Positions 9,880 through 18,290 of a stretch of DNA of 64,000 bases are shown here, piece after piece. The notes beneath the pieces were generated by a model. The model was not told the origin of the DNA, made no database searches, and saw only the letters and a program-made list of their open reading frames with translations. The DNA lies in NCBI RefSeq assembly GCF_001598915.1, contig NZ_BDAP01000004.1:310001-374000 (forward strand). The letters run 5' to 3'. Source of the DNA: Williamsia muralis NBRC 105860 (GTDB taxonomy: Bacteria; Actinomycetota; Actinomycetes; Mycobacteriales; Mycobacteriaceae). The translations under genes and the position numbers were made by a program. Position 1 is the first letter of the stretch. Each line of letters starts with the position of its first letter.

Positions 9880-11334
9880 ATGTCACCATTTGAGCGGACG
9901 CTGTCGCCGATGACGCGCACCGCACGACGCTGCTGCGGCCCGTTCCTCGTTGCTCTCACCGTCGGTGCGGGCTTGGTCGTCGCCCCATCCGGCCCGGCGG
10001 CAGCGGCGCCCACACCGATCGTCTGCCCGGCTTCCGGTCCGTGGGTGGGGGCCTGGAGCGCGCCTGCAAGCGACGGGGCACTGTCCCCGGATGGACCTCC
10101 GAGTCCCTACTTCCCGCCCGTCGACCCCAGCCTCGTGCCCAATCCCGAGGTCGACAACTCGACGGTCCGGTCTGTCATCGTCCCGACCCGCGCCGGTGAG
10201 GTTCTCCGCGTGGACCTGTCCAACGAGTACGGCGAGGGGCCGGTGACCTTCACATCGGTGAGTGTGGGAAAACAGGCCACCGGCGCGGGCGTGTCGAATC
10301 CCGTTCCGCTCTTGTTCGGTGGACAGCCGACGGTGACGGTGCCTGCCGGCGGCGAGGTGGTCAGTGACCCCATGCCGTACGCCTTCCAGGCTTTCGAAGC
10401 ACTGTCGATCAGTACCTTCACCCCTGACGACGTGGCGTCGGCAACCCGGCACTGGGTGGCGCGTCAGCGCTCGTACCTCACGGCCACCGGGGCCGGCGAC
10501 AAGACACTCGACACCAGTGGCGCCGCGTTCGGCACCACCACGACGTCGCGGCTCTTCGTGACCGGGATGGACACCCTGGCCCCCGGAACGGGAGCGGTTG
10601 TCACACTTGGGGATTCTCTGACCGATGGCTATCAGACGGGCACACCAAACCCGACCGGACCGTCTCCCGAACTGCCCGCCGGCCTCGACGAGAACGTCCG
10701 ATGGCCCGACCGCCTGGCCCGCCGGATCAACGAGCAGGGACTGCCGCTGACGGTTGTCAACGCCGGGATCTCGGGCAACAGGGTCGGTTTCGATGCGGCC
10801 GAGGGGCAGTCAGGGCTCATCAACACCTCTCGTGGGGATTCGGCATTGACTCGACTGGACCGAGACGTTCTGTCGGTTCCCAACGTGCGCACCGTTGTCC
10901 TGTTCGAAGGCATCAACGATCTGGGCCAGGCTCCCGGCGTCACCGTCGATCAGCTGACGCAGAACTATCAGACGATCATCGACACGCTGCACCGGCGCGG
11001 AATCCGCGTCCTGCAGGGCACCATCACCCCTGCCGGGGGCCATACCGGGCAGGGCAGTTACGGCACGACTGCGACCAACGATCTGCGCAACCAGGTCAAC
11101 GAGTGGATCCGCACCAGCAGTCCCGCCGACGGTGTCGTGGACTTCGACAAGGCTGTCGCCGACCCGGCGAATCCTTCTGCTCTCCTTCCTGCCTACGACG
11201 ACGGCGATCACCTCCACCTCAGCATCGCCGGCTACCAGAAGTTGGCCGACACCGTCGCTTTGGGTCAGCTGGCCGACAACTGTGGATCAGGATCGTCTGG
11301 TTCCTCCGATTCGGCCTGGGGTTCGGCGGCGTAG
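9880..11334 (+). CDS. Secreted SGNH/GDSL-family esterase
   Basis: A 484-residue exported hydrolase. A basic start and hydrophobic core (LVALTVGAGLVVAPSGP) end at an AAAAP cleavage region near residue 43. Block I GDSLTDG places the nucleophile at Ser246, block II is NAGISGN, block III is EGINDLG and the C-terminal DHLH gives Asp443 and His446. Such enzymes cleave esters of lipids or acylated sugars outside the membrane. A TACTGT -10-like hexamer six or seven bases before the ATG suggests a leaderless message from 9880; an ATG at 9910 is the alternative and would shorten the signal peptide n-region. It is monocistronic. Confidence 0.88.
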   Translation: MSPFERTLSPMTRTARRCCGPFLVALTVGAGLVVAPSGPAAAAPTPIVCPASGPWVGAWSAPASDGALSPDGPPSPYFPPVDPSLVPNPEVDNSTVRSVIVPTRAGEVLRVDLSNEYGEGPVTFTSVSVGKQATGAGVSNPVPLLFGGQPTVTVPAGGEVVSDPMPYAFQAFEALSISTFTPDDVASATRHWVARQRSYLTATGAGDKTLDTSGAAFGTTTTSRLFVTGMDTLAPGTGAVVTLGDSLTDGYQTGTPNPTGPSPELPAGLDENVRWPDRLARRINEQGLPLTVVNAGISGNRVGFDAAEGQSGLINTSRGDSALTRLDRDVLSVPNVRTVVLFEGINDLGQAPGVTVDQLTQNYQTIIDTLHRRGIRVLQGTITPAGGHTGQGSYGTTATNDLRNQVNEWIRTSSPADGVVDFDKAVADPANPSALLPAYDDGDHLHLSIAGYQKLADTVALGQLADNCGSGSSGSSDSAWGSAA

Positions 11335-11366
11335 TCCTGCGCCACCGGCGCTCGTCCGGCGATCGA

Positions 11367-11394
11367 CGCCCCAGGGACATCCGCCCTCGGGGCG
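11367..11394 (+). terminator. Possible hairpin terminator after the esterase gene
   Basis: CGCCCC (11367-11372) pairs with GGGGCG (11389-11394), and an inner GGG/CCC pair extends the stem. It begins 33 bases after the esterase stop. There is no T-tract, so it could be a non-canonical actinobacterial terminator or only a stable mRNA hairpin. Confidence 0.35.
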
Positions 11395-11445
11395 CCCGGT
11401 TCCGCAGTGCTCCCGCCTACCGCGGGGGTAGCGTCGCGGGTGCAG

Positions 11446-13095
11446 ATGAACAGCCGATCGCACACCCAGCCGAATCGCCCCGACATCGCCCAGTCGTGGC
11501 AGCGATCGCTGCTGGGTGGGCTGAAGCCAGGTGACTCGCCGGACGTGCGGCCTGTGGACATCTCATCGACCGAACACCCGTTGCTGCGGGCCGCCGGCCC
11601 GGTCATCGACGCCGTGGCACATCAATTGGCCGAGTCCAACACGGCCCTGCTGCTGGTGGATTCCGATGCCCGGCTCGTGTCCCGCACGTTCGGCGGGGTC
11701 CAGGTCGAGCAGGCACTGGAATCGGTGGGCGCGGTGTGCGGCGCCGAGTTCAGCGAGGACACGATGGGGACCACCGCGCTCGGTACCCCGCTCGAGATCC
11801 GGGACGGCATCGTCATCAATGCCGCCGAACACTTCCTCGAACAGTTCCGCAGCATCAGTTGTTATGGGCGGCCCATCCTCCATCCCGTCTCTCGTCGGCT
11901 GGAGGGGATCGTCTGCATGAGCAACCTCGAACCGACCGTCAATCCGCTGTTCGCGCCGTTTGTCGACCGGATCGCAGACGATATCGAGCAGCGGCTCCTC
12001 GAGGGGTCGAGGGCGCGGCAGACGGCGGTGGTGGAGGCGTTTCAGCGTGTCGCGCCCCGTCGCGATGTCGCCGTCGTCGCAGTCGGTGACGATCTGTTGC
12101 TGACCAATGCCCTTGCCGCCGACTTCCTCGCCTCCGCGGATTTCGGAACCCTCCGCGCACTGGCCGCCGATCTGGGTGCAGACGAGCGCCGAACGCAACT
12201 CGCACTGGTGTCGGGCAACATCGTGGAGATCGTCGGCCGGCGGGTGTCCGGCAGTGCCGGCGGCGCGCTCTTCCGCGTACGACCTCTGGATCTGCCCCAC
12301 GTGCCGATTGCCCGTAAATCGCGCTCGCACACCGGCGTGGGCTTGCGGACAGACCGACTTCGCAGCGTGTGGGAGAACACTGCCATCACCGGCGAACCGG
12401 GTAGTGGACGGACCAGCACCGCGGCCGAACTGCTCGGCGATCGACCGGTACGCGCCGTGGACGCCGCGGCCCTGGTGACCGGATCGGGCGGTGGCGGACT
12501 GATCGGCCATCTCACCGGCACCGACGAGACCACCCTGCTCATCGAGAACGTGCATCTGCTTGATCCGCTGAGCCTGTCCGCGCTCAGGACGGCGGTTCTC
12601 GAGGGGACCCCACCCGTTGTGCTGACCGCTCCCCCGCTGCCCGAGTCACCTGGTCCGGTCGCCGCCCTCATCGCTCTGTGTCCGCGCCGGATAGATCTGG
12701 CGCCGCTGCGCCATCGCACGATCGACCTACCGGCCCTGGCGGGAAACGTGTTGTCGCGCATCGCGCCTCGTGCCGTGCTCGGTGCGGCAGCCGGTGAGGC
12801 CCTGCTCTCGTCCGACTGGCCGGGCAACCTGACCGAACTCACGATGGTTCTGCGAACCGCGGCCGACAACGCCGCCCGCCGCGCGGACCGGGTGATCACG
12901 GTTGCCGACCTGCCCGCGCACCATCAGACCACCACGCGCGCGCACCGGCTGTCCGGGCGCGACCGGGCCGAACGTCAGGCGATCGTCGAGGCCATGCAGG
13001 CCAGCGAGGGCAACAAGGTCCACGCCGCGAAAATGCTCGGCATCAGCCGCAGCACGCTGTACACCCGACTTCGCGCACTCGACATCGATCACTGA
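11446..13095 (+). CDS. AcoR-like GAF/Fis-type transcriptional activator
   Basis: About 549 residues. An N-terminal sensor region of the AcoR type (SWQRSLLGGLKP, then a GAF-like fold near 40-190) is followed by a reduced AAA+ region. A C-terminal Fis helix-turn-helix ends the protein: AIVEAMQASEGNKVHAAKML then GISRSTLYTRLRAL. The P-loop equivalent is GEPGSGRTS, with Arg in place of Lys, and the GAFTGA loop that contacts sigma-54 is not seen. This suits an actinobacterium, which lacks sigma-54, so the protein probably activates normal RNA polymerase. It lies directly upstream of an aldehyde and an alcohol dehydrogenase, its likely targets. The ATG at 11446 has only a weak ribosome site; GTG 11440 is possible. 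Confidence 0.82.
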   Translation: MNSRSHTQPNRPDIAQSWQRSLLGGLKPGDSPDVRPVDISSTEHPLLRAAGPVIDAVAHQLAESNTALLLVDSDARLVSRTFGGVQVEQALESVGAVCGAEFSEDTMGTTALGTPLEIRDGIVINAAEHFLEQFRSISCYGRPILHPVSRRLEGIVCMSNLEPTVNPLFAPFVDRIADDIEQRLLEGSRARQTAVVEAFQRVAPRRDVAVVAVGDDLLLTNALAADFLASADFGTLRALAADLGADERRTQLALVSGNIVEIVGRRVSGSAGGALFRVRPLDLPHVPIARKSRSHTGVGLRTDRLRSVWENTAITGEPGSGRTSTAAELLGDRPVRAVDAAALVTGSGGGGLIGHLTGTDETTLLIENVHLLDPLSLSALRTAVLEGTPPVVLTAPPLPESPGPVAALIALCPRRIDLAPLRHRTIDLPALAGNVLSRIAPRAVLGAAAGEALLSSDWPGNLTELTMVLRTAADNAARRADRVITVADLPAHHQTTTRAHRLSGRDRAERQAIVEAMQASEGNKVHAAKMLGISRSTLYTRLRALDIDH

Positions 13096-13204
13096 GGCTC
13101 GTTCGATCGACAGGACGAGTAGACGCTCGAGTCCTTCCGCAGCGTCCGGCGGGGTGTACAGATTCCGGACAGTTGGGCACCACCTTTCGTTGGCACTATG
13201 ACCG

Positions 13205-13222
13205 CAGTCACATAAACGACTG
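13205..13222 (+). promoter_or_regulatory. Candidate activator site upstream of the aldehyde dehydrogenase
   Basis: An inverted repeat CAGTC-(8 bases)-GACTG sits 24 bases before the aldehyde dehydrogenase ATG. A near-direct repeat, GTTGGGCACC and GTTGGCACT, lies just upstream (roughly 13170-13195). The 151-base gap between the activator gene and the dehydrogenase otherwise holds no gene, so these are the best candidates for binding by the AcoR-like protein. Confidence 0.35.
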
Positions 13223-13246
13223 TGCATGCTGACGCTAGGAGAATGT

Positions 13247-14743
13247 ATGACCGCCATTGCCGAGCCCCAATTGACTTCGCAGGTAAGGGATTTCATTTCC
13301 ACCGACCGTTCGATGCTGATCGGGGGCGAGTGGACCGGTGCCGCATCGGGCAAGACTTTCACCACCTTCGACCCGGCCACCACGGCTCCGATCACCGACG
13401 TCGCCCACGGCGACGCCACCGACGTCGACCGAGCGGTCCGGGCCGCCCGGCGAGCATTCGACGACGGGCCATGGGCCCGGATGAAGCCGAACGAGCGCGA
13501 ACGTCTGCTCTGGCGGGTCGGGGATCTGCTCACCGAACGCGCGGAGGAGTTCGGCCAGCTCGAAGCCCTGGACAACGGCAAGTCAGCGGGTATCGCCGCC
13601 GCCGTCGACACGGCGTGGTCGGCCGACATCTTCCGATACAACGCGGGGCTGTGCACCAAGATCTTCGGATCCACGGTCAACGTGTCGATGCCCTTTGTCC
13701 CGGGCGGCGAGTTCCACGCCTACACCCTGCGCGACCCCGTCGGGGTATGCGGCCTCATCGTTCCTTGGAACTTCCCACTCCTGATGGCGTCGTTCAAGTT
13801 GGCCCCCGCACTGGCGGCCGGCAACACCGTGGTGCTCAAACCTGCCGAGCAAACCCCCTTGACTGCATTGCTTTTGGGCGAGATCTTCGAGGAAGCAGGA
13901 TTTCCTCCCGGGGTCGTCAACATCGTCACCGGCTTCGGTGATGCCGGCGCCGCCCTGACGGCACATCCGGACGTGGACAAGATCGCGTTCACCGGGTCCA
14001 CCGAGGTCGGCAAGAAAATCGTCGCGGCCGCCCAGGGCAACCTCAAGAAGGTCTCCCTCGAATTGGGTGGCAAGAGCCCGAACATCGTGTTCGCCGACGC
14101 CGACTTCGAGCAGGCCGTGGCCGGTTCGGTCGCCGCATGGATGTTCAACCACGGCCAATGCTGCGTCGCGGGCACGCGACTCTTCGTCGAGCGCCCGATC
14201 TTCGACGACTTCACCGCTGCCGTCGCAGAGGCTGCATCGAAGGCCAAGATCGGGCCTGGCCTCGATCCCACCACCGAACTCGGCCCGCTCATCTCACAGG
14301 AGCAGTTCGACAAGGTCAGTGGCTATCTCGCTCAGGGCCTTGCCGCCGGAGCACGGGCGCTGACCGGCGGAAAACGCTGGGGCACCGAAGGATACTTCAT
14401 CGAACCCACCGTGTTCGTGGACGTCGAGCCGAGTTTCTCGATCGTCGAGGAAGAGATCTTCGGCCCCGTGGTGGCCGCGATGCCCTTCGACGGCGATGAC
14501 GTGGTGGCTGCAGCGAACAACTCGATCTACGGACTCGCCGCGGGCATCTGGACCCGAGACCTGTCCAAGGCACACAAGACAGCCAGGCGCATCAAGGCCG
14601 GTTCGGTCTGGGTCAACCAGTACAACGGATTCGACACCGCAATGCCGTTCGGTGGCTACAAGCAGTCCGGCTGGGGCCGCGAACTCGGCAACTCGGCGAT
14701 CGATCTCTACACCGAGACCAAATCGGTGAACATCGCTCTCTGA
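13247..14743 (+). CDS. NAD(P)-dependent aldehyde dehydrogenase
   Basis: A 498-residue ALDH that oxidises an aldehyde to the acid. The NAD-binding and catalytic motifs are PWNFPLLM, FTGSTEVGK, LELGGKSPN (general base Glu) and FNHGQCC, whose cysteine forms the thiohemiacetal. I chose the ATG at 13247 for its AGGAGA ribosome site; the frame begins seven codons earlier. The alcohol dehydrogenase 44 bases downstream would supply its aldehyde, so the pair probably converts a primary alcohol to a carboxylic acid under the upstream AcoR-like activator. The actual alcohol is unknown. Confidence 0.92.
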   Translation: MTAIAEPQLTSQVRDFISTDRSMLIGGEWTGAASGKTFTTFDPATTAPITDVAHGDATDVDRAVRAARRAFDDGPWARMKPNERERLLWRVGDLLTERAEEFGQLEALDNGKSAGIAAAVDTAWSADIFRYNAGLCTKIFGSTVNVSMPFVPGGEFHAYTLRDPVGVCGLIVPWNFPLLMASFKLAPALAAGNTVVLKPAEQTPLTALLLGEIFEEAGFPPGVVNIVTGFGDAGAALTAHPDVDKIAFTGSTEVGKKIVAAAQGNLKKVSLELGGKSPNIVFADADFEQAVAGSVAAWMFNHGQCCVAGTRLFVERPIFDDFTAAVAEAASKAKIGPGLDPTTELGPLISQEQFDKVSGYLAQGLAAGARALTGGKRWGTEGYFIEPTVFVDVEPSFSIVEEEIFGPVVAAMPFDGDDVVAAANNSIYGLAAGIWTRDLSKAHKTARRIKAGSVWVNQYNGFDTAMPFGGYKQSGWGRELGNSAIDLYTETKSVNIAL

Positions 14744-14787
14744 CAAGACTTCTCGACATCCTCCTTCACACCACCGAAAGGACCATC

Positions 14788-15900
14788 ATGAAAACCAAAG
14801 CCGCAGTGCTACTCGAGGCCGGCAAACCGTTCGAGATCATGGAGCTCGAACTCGACGGGCCGGGCCCCGGCGAGGTGCTCATCAAGTACACCGCTGCCGG
14901 ACTCTGTCACTCCGACCTCCACCTGACCGACGGCGATCTACCGCCCCGCTATCCGATCGTCGGCGGACACGAAGGGTCAGGCATCATCGAGGAGGTGGGA
15001 CCCGGCGTCACCAAGGTGAAGCCCGGCGACCACGTGGTGTGCAGCTTCATCCCCAACTGCGGTACCTGTCGCTACTGCTCGACCGGTCGGCAGAACCTCT
15101 GCGACATGGGCGCCACCATCCTGGAGGGCTCGATGCCCGACGGTTCCTTCCGATTCCACGGGGACGGAAAAGATTTCGGCGCCATGTGCATGCTCGGTAC
15201 GTTCGCCGAACGCGCCACCATCTCACAGCACTCGGTTGTGAAGGTCGACGATTGGCTTCCGCTGGAGACCGCCGTCCTGGTCGGCTGCGGTGTGCCGTCC
15301 GGCTGGGGAACGGCGGTCAATGCCGGCAACCTCCGCAACGGCGACACGGCGGTGATCTACGGCATCGGCGGGCTGGGCATCAACGCCGTACAGGGTGCGG
15401 TGGGTGCCGGCTGCAAGTACGTGGTGGTGGTCGACCCCGTACCGCTCAAGCGCGAGACCGCGCTGAAGTTCGGCGCCACACACGCATTCGCCGATGCGGC
15501 CAGCGCCGCTGAAAAGGTCAATGAACTCACCTGGGGCCAAGGCGCCGACGCGGCCCTGATCCTGGTCGGCACCGTCGACCAGGACGTGGTGTCGGCCGCG
15601 ACCGCGGTGATCGGCAAGGGCGGCACAGTGGTGATCACCGGCCTGGCGGACCCGACGAAGTTGACGGTGCAGGTGTCGGGCACCGATCTGACCCTGAACC
15701 AGAAGACGATCAAGGGGTCGCTCTTCGGATCGATGAATCCGCAGTACGACATCGTCAAACTCCTGCGGCTGTACGACGCCGGCCAGTTGAAACTGGATGA
15801 GCTGATCACACAGACCTACTCACTCGAACAGGTCAATCAGGGCTACCAGGATCTTCGCGACGGCAAGAACATCCGCGGGGTCATCCACCACGCGGCGTAA
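14788..15900 (+). CDS. Zinc-dependent alcohol dehydrogenase, NDMA-dependent type
   Basis: A 370-residue medium-chain dehydrogenase. Catalytic zinc ligands are Cys40 and His61-Glu62 (GGHEGSG), and structural zinc is held by Cys91, Cys94, Cys97 and Cys105. The Rossmann loop is [14 protein letters not shown]. The overall sequence, including [11 protein letters not shown] and KNIRGVIHH, resembles the group called NDMA-dependent alcohol dehydrogenases, which keep the nicotinamide cofactor tightly bound and pass electrons on to another carrier. Mycobacterial AdhD looks similar. GAAAGGA precedes the ATG. It is co-transcribed with the aldehyde dehydrogenase and followed by a terminator. Confidence 0.9.
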   Translation: MKTKAAVLLEAGKPFEIMELELDGPGPGEVLIKYTAAGLCHSDLHLTDGDLPPRYPIVGGHEGSGIIEEVGPGVTKVKPGDHVVCSFIPNCGTCRYCSTGRQNLCDMGATILEGSMPDGSFRFHGDGKDFGAMCMLGTFAERATISQHSVVKVDDWLPLETAVLVGCGVPSGWGTAVNAGNLRNGDTAVIYGIGGLGINAVQGAVGAGCKYVVVVDPVPLKRETALKFGATHAFADAASAAEKVNELTWGQGADAALILVGTVDQDVVSAATAVIGKGGTVVITGLADPTKLTVQVSGTDLTLNQKTIKGSLFGSMNPQYDIVKLLRLYDAGQLKLDELITQTYSLEQVNQGYQDLRDGKNIRGVIHHAA

Positions 15901-15915
15901 CGAGTCCCGACGAAG

Positions 15916-15949
15916 GCCCGTACCCATCGCGCCAGGGGTGCGGGCTTTC
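15916..15949 (+). terminator. Rho-independent terminator after the alcohol dehydrogenase
   Basis: GCCCGTACCC (15916-15925) pairs with GGGTGCGGGC (15936-15945) in a 10-bp stem containing one G-T pair, followed by TTTCG. It starts 16 bases after the alcohol dehydrogenase stop and separates it from the convergent enoyl-CoA hydratase gene. Confidence 0.75.
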
Positions 15950-15964
15950 GGCGTACATCGTGCG

Positions 15965-16783
15965 TCAGCGCCGGCGGCGTGCCATGTCCTCGGTGCGCCT
16001 ACGGACGACCTCGATCTGCTCGGGTGAGCCGATCAGCTTCCGGATGGCGACCTGCTCGGCGTCGAATCCCGCGGCGAGGTCCACTCGCCCGGCCAGTTCG
16101 AGCAGAGCCTTGGCCTCGACCAGTGCGCCCCGTGAGTTGCCTGCGATCTCGGGGGCCAGCGCCGTGGCCGCCGACAGCGGTTCGTCGTCGGTGCGGGTCA
16201 CCAGACCCATTGCGGCTGCGTCGCTTCCACTGAATCTGCGACCGGTGAACACCAGCTCCTTGGCGACGTCGCGGCCGACGAGCTCGGGCAGTATCTGCGT
16301 GCCGGTCATGTCCGGGATCAGTCCCCAGACGATCTCCATCACCGACAGTGTGGTGTCGGGCGCGGCGATCCGGATGTCCGCGCCGAGCGCCACCTGCAAT
16401 CCCCCACCGAACGCGACGCCGTGGAGGGCGGCGATGACGGGTACGGGCACCAGCGACCACACGTGCACGGCTTGTTGGCCCAGAGCTGTTGCCGCGCCCA
16501 GACGTTCGCGGTCGGCCACGACGTCGGCAGCGCCACCTTGCATCAGTTCGAACTGTCCCATGTCGAGACCGGCACAGAACGCCCGGCCTTCACCGGCGAT
16601 CACCACGGCGGAGACGTCGGTGCGGTCGATGAGCGCTGACCCGACGTCGACGAGCGCCTCGAACATCGCCGGATCGAGGGCGTTCATCTTGTCCGGCCTA
16701 TTGAGCCGCACCTGCGCGACCCCATCGGCGACCTCACAGGTCACCCGCTGCCGGCCTGCTGCGTCCCCGCTCGTGTCAGTCAT
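15965..16783 (-). CDS. Enoyl-CoA hydratase/isomerase family protein
   Basis: A 272-residue crotonase-fold protein. RLNRPDKMNALD, the oxyanion-hole region GRAFCAGLDMGQF and HGVAFGGGLQVALGADIRI are typical. The first catalytic Glu position of classical hydratases (the GCELAMMCD region in the rat enzyme) reads GGLQVALGAD, so Glu is replaced by Gln. The second region (IVWGLIPDMTGT) likewise has no obvious Glu at the usual place. It may therefore be an isomerase or another crotonase activity instead of a standard hydratase. The ATG at 16783 is preferred to an adjacent GTG. It has no operon partner: 46 bases separate it from the ArsR gene upstream. Confidence 0.85.
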   Translation of the reverse strand: MTDTSGDAAGRQRVTCEVADGVAQVRLNRPDKMNALDPAMFEALVDVGSALIDRTDVSAVVIAGEGRAFCAGLDMGQFELMQGGAADVVADRERLGAATALGQQAVHVWSLVPVPVIAALHGVAFGGGLQVALGADIRIAAPDTTLSVMEIVWGLIPDMTGTQILPELVGRDVAKELVFTGRRFSGSDAAAMGLVTRTDDEPLSAATALAPEIAGNSRGALVEAKALLELAGRVDLAAGFDAEQVAIRKLIGSPEQIEVVRRRTEDMARRRR

Positions 16784-16829
16784 CACCGATTCATATCAGG
16801 TGGCCTGCCGGCAGCGGAAGAAGTTGGAC

Positions 16830-17162
16830 CTAGGTGTTCGGATCGGCCTCGGCACGCGTCTTGATGTCGGCAAGACGACGATCCCAGCCGGCCGCGATGC
16901 CATCGAGTTCGCGGCCGATCCGGCTGAGCCGGGCGCCCACCGCGGTGAACCTCACCTCGCGGCCAGACTTCGACGACGAGACCAGACCCGTCTCCTCCAA
17001 GACCGCCAGATGCTTGGCAATGGCCTGTCGCGAGACCGGGAACTCCGCCGCGAGCGCCGACGCGGATGCCGGGGACCTGCCCAGCCTGACGAGCAGCCCC
17101 CAGCGGGTGTCGTCGGCGAGCGCGGCGAAGACTGCCGGCAGTTCGGTGTCAGCTCCGGACAT
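16830..17162 (-). CDS. ArsR-family transcriptional repressor
   Basis: A 110-residue winged-helix protein: ALADDTRWGLLVRLG, then the recognition helix VSRQAIAKHLAVLEETGLV and wing SKSGREVRFT. No metal-binding cysteine motif is visible, as expected for the non-metal ArsR subgroup that is genetically paired with SRPBCC proteins. The ATG at 17162 lies 14 bases inside the end of the upstream SRPBCC gene, so the two are co-translated. Twin inverted repeats upstream of that gene are its likely operators. Confidence 0.9.
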   Translation of the reverse strand: MSGADTELPAVFAALADDTRWGLLVRLGRSPASASALAAEFPVSRQAIAKHLAVLEETGLVSSSKSGREVRFTAVGARLSRIGRELDGIAAGWDRRLADIKTRAEADPNT

Positions 17163-17607
17163 CGACCTGAGCAAGTTCAAGGTGCCGCTTGGCGATACCC
17201 AGTTCCTGGGTCCATCCCTCGGTGTTGTCGTCGAACTTCTTTCGCCGTTCGGTGGCGTCCCCGGGCAGAGACGCGAACCCGCTCTCGGCAACCCTGAGAA
17301 CCACTGACCCCGAGGACATCTCGTCGATCCAGAACTCGACCAACGTCGAGGCGCCCGCGGTGTCGTCCACATCGGCGATCCAGCGGAAGGCGGCGTACCT
17401 CGGCGGGTCCAGCGTGACGGTGCGAAGGGCAAAAGCACCGTGCACCGGATCATGCACGATGTCGACATCGCCGGACCGCTCGATCCGGTGGGGGGTGATC
17501 TCGGAATCGTTGATGTACCAACCGGGCTCACTGATCAGCGACCACACCCGATCCGCCGGTGCGTCGATGTCGATCTGCCGCTCGATGCGGTCGAAGTCTT
17601 CAATCAT
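17149..17607 (-). CDS. SRPBCC (AHSA1-like) ligand-binding domain protein
   Basis: A 152-residue protein of the START/SRPBCC fold. IERQIDIDAPADRVWSLIS is the usual first strand and helix, and the C-terminal helix carries NTEGWTQELGIAKRHLE. Such proteins have a hydrophobic cavity and, when paired with ArsR genes, commonly bind or modify the small molecule that the repressor system responds to. The ATG at 17607 follows GGAGGA. It overlaps the downstream arsR gene by 14 bases and is preceded by two matching inverted repeats. Confidence 0.85.
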   Translation of the reverse strand: MIEDFDRIERQIDIDAPADRVWSLISEPGWYINDSEITPHRIERSGDVDIVHDPVHGAFALRTVTLDPPRYAAFRWIADVDDTAGASTLVEFWIDEMSSGSVVLRVAESGFASLPGDATERRKKFDDNTEGWTQELGIAKRHLELAQVDVRS

Positions 17608-17630
17608 GGTGTCCTCCGTGTCTGATTGAT

Positions 17631-17650
17631 GTGCAACCCAAGGATTGCAC
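17631..17650. promoter_or_regulatory. Operator site 1 of the SRPBCC-ArsR operon
   Basis: The imperfect palindrome GTGCAACCCAAGGATTGCAC lies 24-43 bases upstream of the SRPBCC start codon. It matches site 2 in its GCAACC half-site. The position would block the promoter, so ArsR autorepression is the likely role. Confidence 0.65.
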
Positions 17651-17664
17651 ATTTCGGCAGGGAT

Positions 17665-17684
17665 ATGCAACCTCCTGGTTGCAC
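17665..17684. promoter_or_regulatory. Operator site 2 of the SRPBCC-ArsR operon
   Basis: The core TGCAACC-TCCT-GGTTGCA (17666-17683) is a perfect palindrome with seven-base arms. Its centre is 34 bases from that of site 1, about three helical turns, so two repressor dimers could bind on nearly the same face. It ends three bases before the TetR stop codon. Confidence 0.7.
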
Positions 17685-17687
17685 ACA

Positions 17688-18290
17688 TCAGCGCAGAGAC
17701 GCCTGCAGTTGCTCCGCCCACGCCCCGACGACCTGCCTGCGGCGCGCGGAGTCGTCGGACAACGTATCGGCCAATCCGAGCCCACGCGCAAAGTCCAGGG
17801 TCGCCTGCACCAGCCGATGGACCTTGGGGTCCGAATCGTCGACCCCCAGCATGTGCACCGTCATCGAATGGGCCGCGGCTCCGAACCGGCCCTCGAGCGG
17901 CAGGATCAACCGGCGCAGCGATTCGTCGGATGCTGCTGCGCACCACACCTGTAACGCCGCCTTGAACTCTTGACCGGTGTAGAACTCGACGGCCGTGGCG
18001 ACGGCGACCTCGATCCGTCCGGCTCCAGGTGGGAGTCGCTCGGCCTCGTCGGTGGCACGCATCGTCAGGTTCTCGAAGACATGCTCGAGAGCAGCGGTGA
18101 TGAGGTCCTCGCGGGTCGGGAAATGGTGTTGCGCCGCACCGCGGGACACGCCCGCGCGGCCGGCAACCACACCCACGCTGCACGCCGCCCAGCCATCGAC
18201 GGCAAGCACGTCGATGGTCGCGTCGAGCAGGCGTTGCCGCGTCGCCCGACTGCGGTCCTGCTGGGGAGTTCGTACCGGGCCGCGCGTCAT
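17688..18290 (-). CDS. TetR-family transcriptional regulator
   Basis: About 200 residues. The N-terminal helix-turn-helix is TRQRLLDATIDVLAVDGWAA then VVAGRAGVSRGAAQHHFPTRE, with a divergent ligand-binding half (EFYTGQEFKAALQVWCAA). The ATG at 18290 overlaps the enoyl-CoA hydratase TGA (ATGA), which makes it the last gene of the acyl-CoA carboxylase operon and a likely regulator of it. The palindrome ahead of that operon (27461-27488) is a candidate target. The ligand is probably an acyl-CoA or related pathway metabolite, by inference from context. Confidence 0.88.
   Translation of the reverse strand: MTRGPVRTPQQDRSRATRQRLLDATIDVLAVDGWAACSVGVVAGRAGVSRGAAQHHFPTREDLITAALEHVFENLTMRATDEAERLPPGAGRIEVAVATAVEFYTGQEFKAALQVWCAAASDESLRRLILPLEGRFGAAAHSMTVHMLGVDDSDPKVHRLVQATLDFARGLGLADTLSDDSARRRQVVGAWAEQLQASLR

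Noticed and set aside
11446-13095. Sigma-54-dependent enhancer-binding protein
   Set aside because: The P-loop Lys is Arg, no GAFTGA loop is seen, and actinobacteria lack sigma-54.
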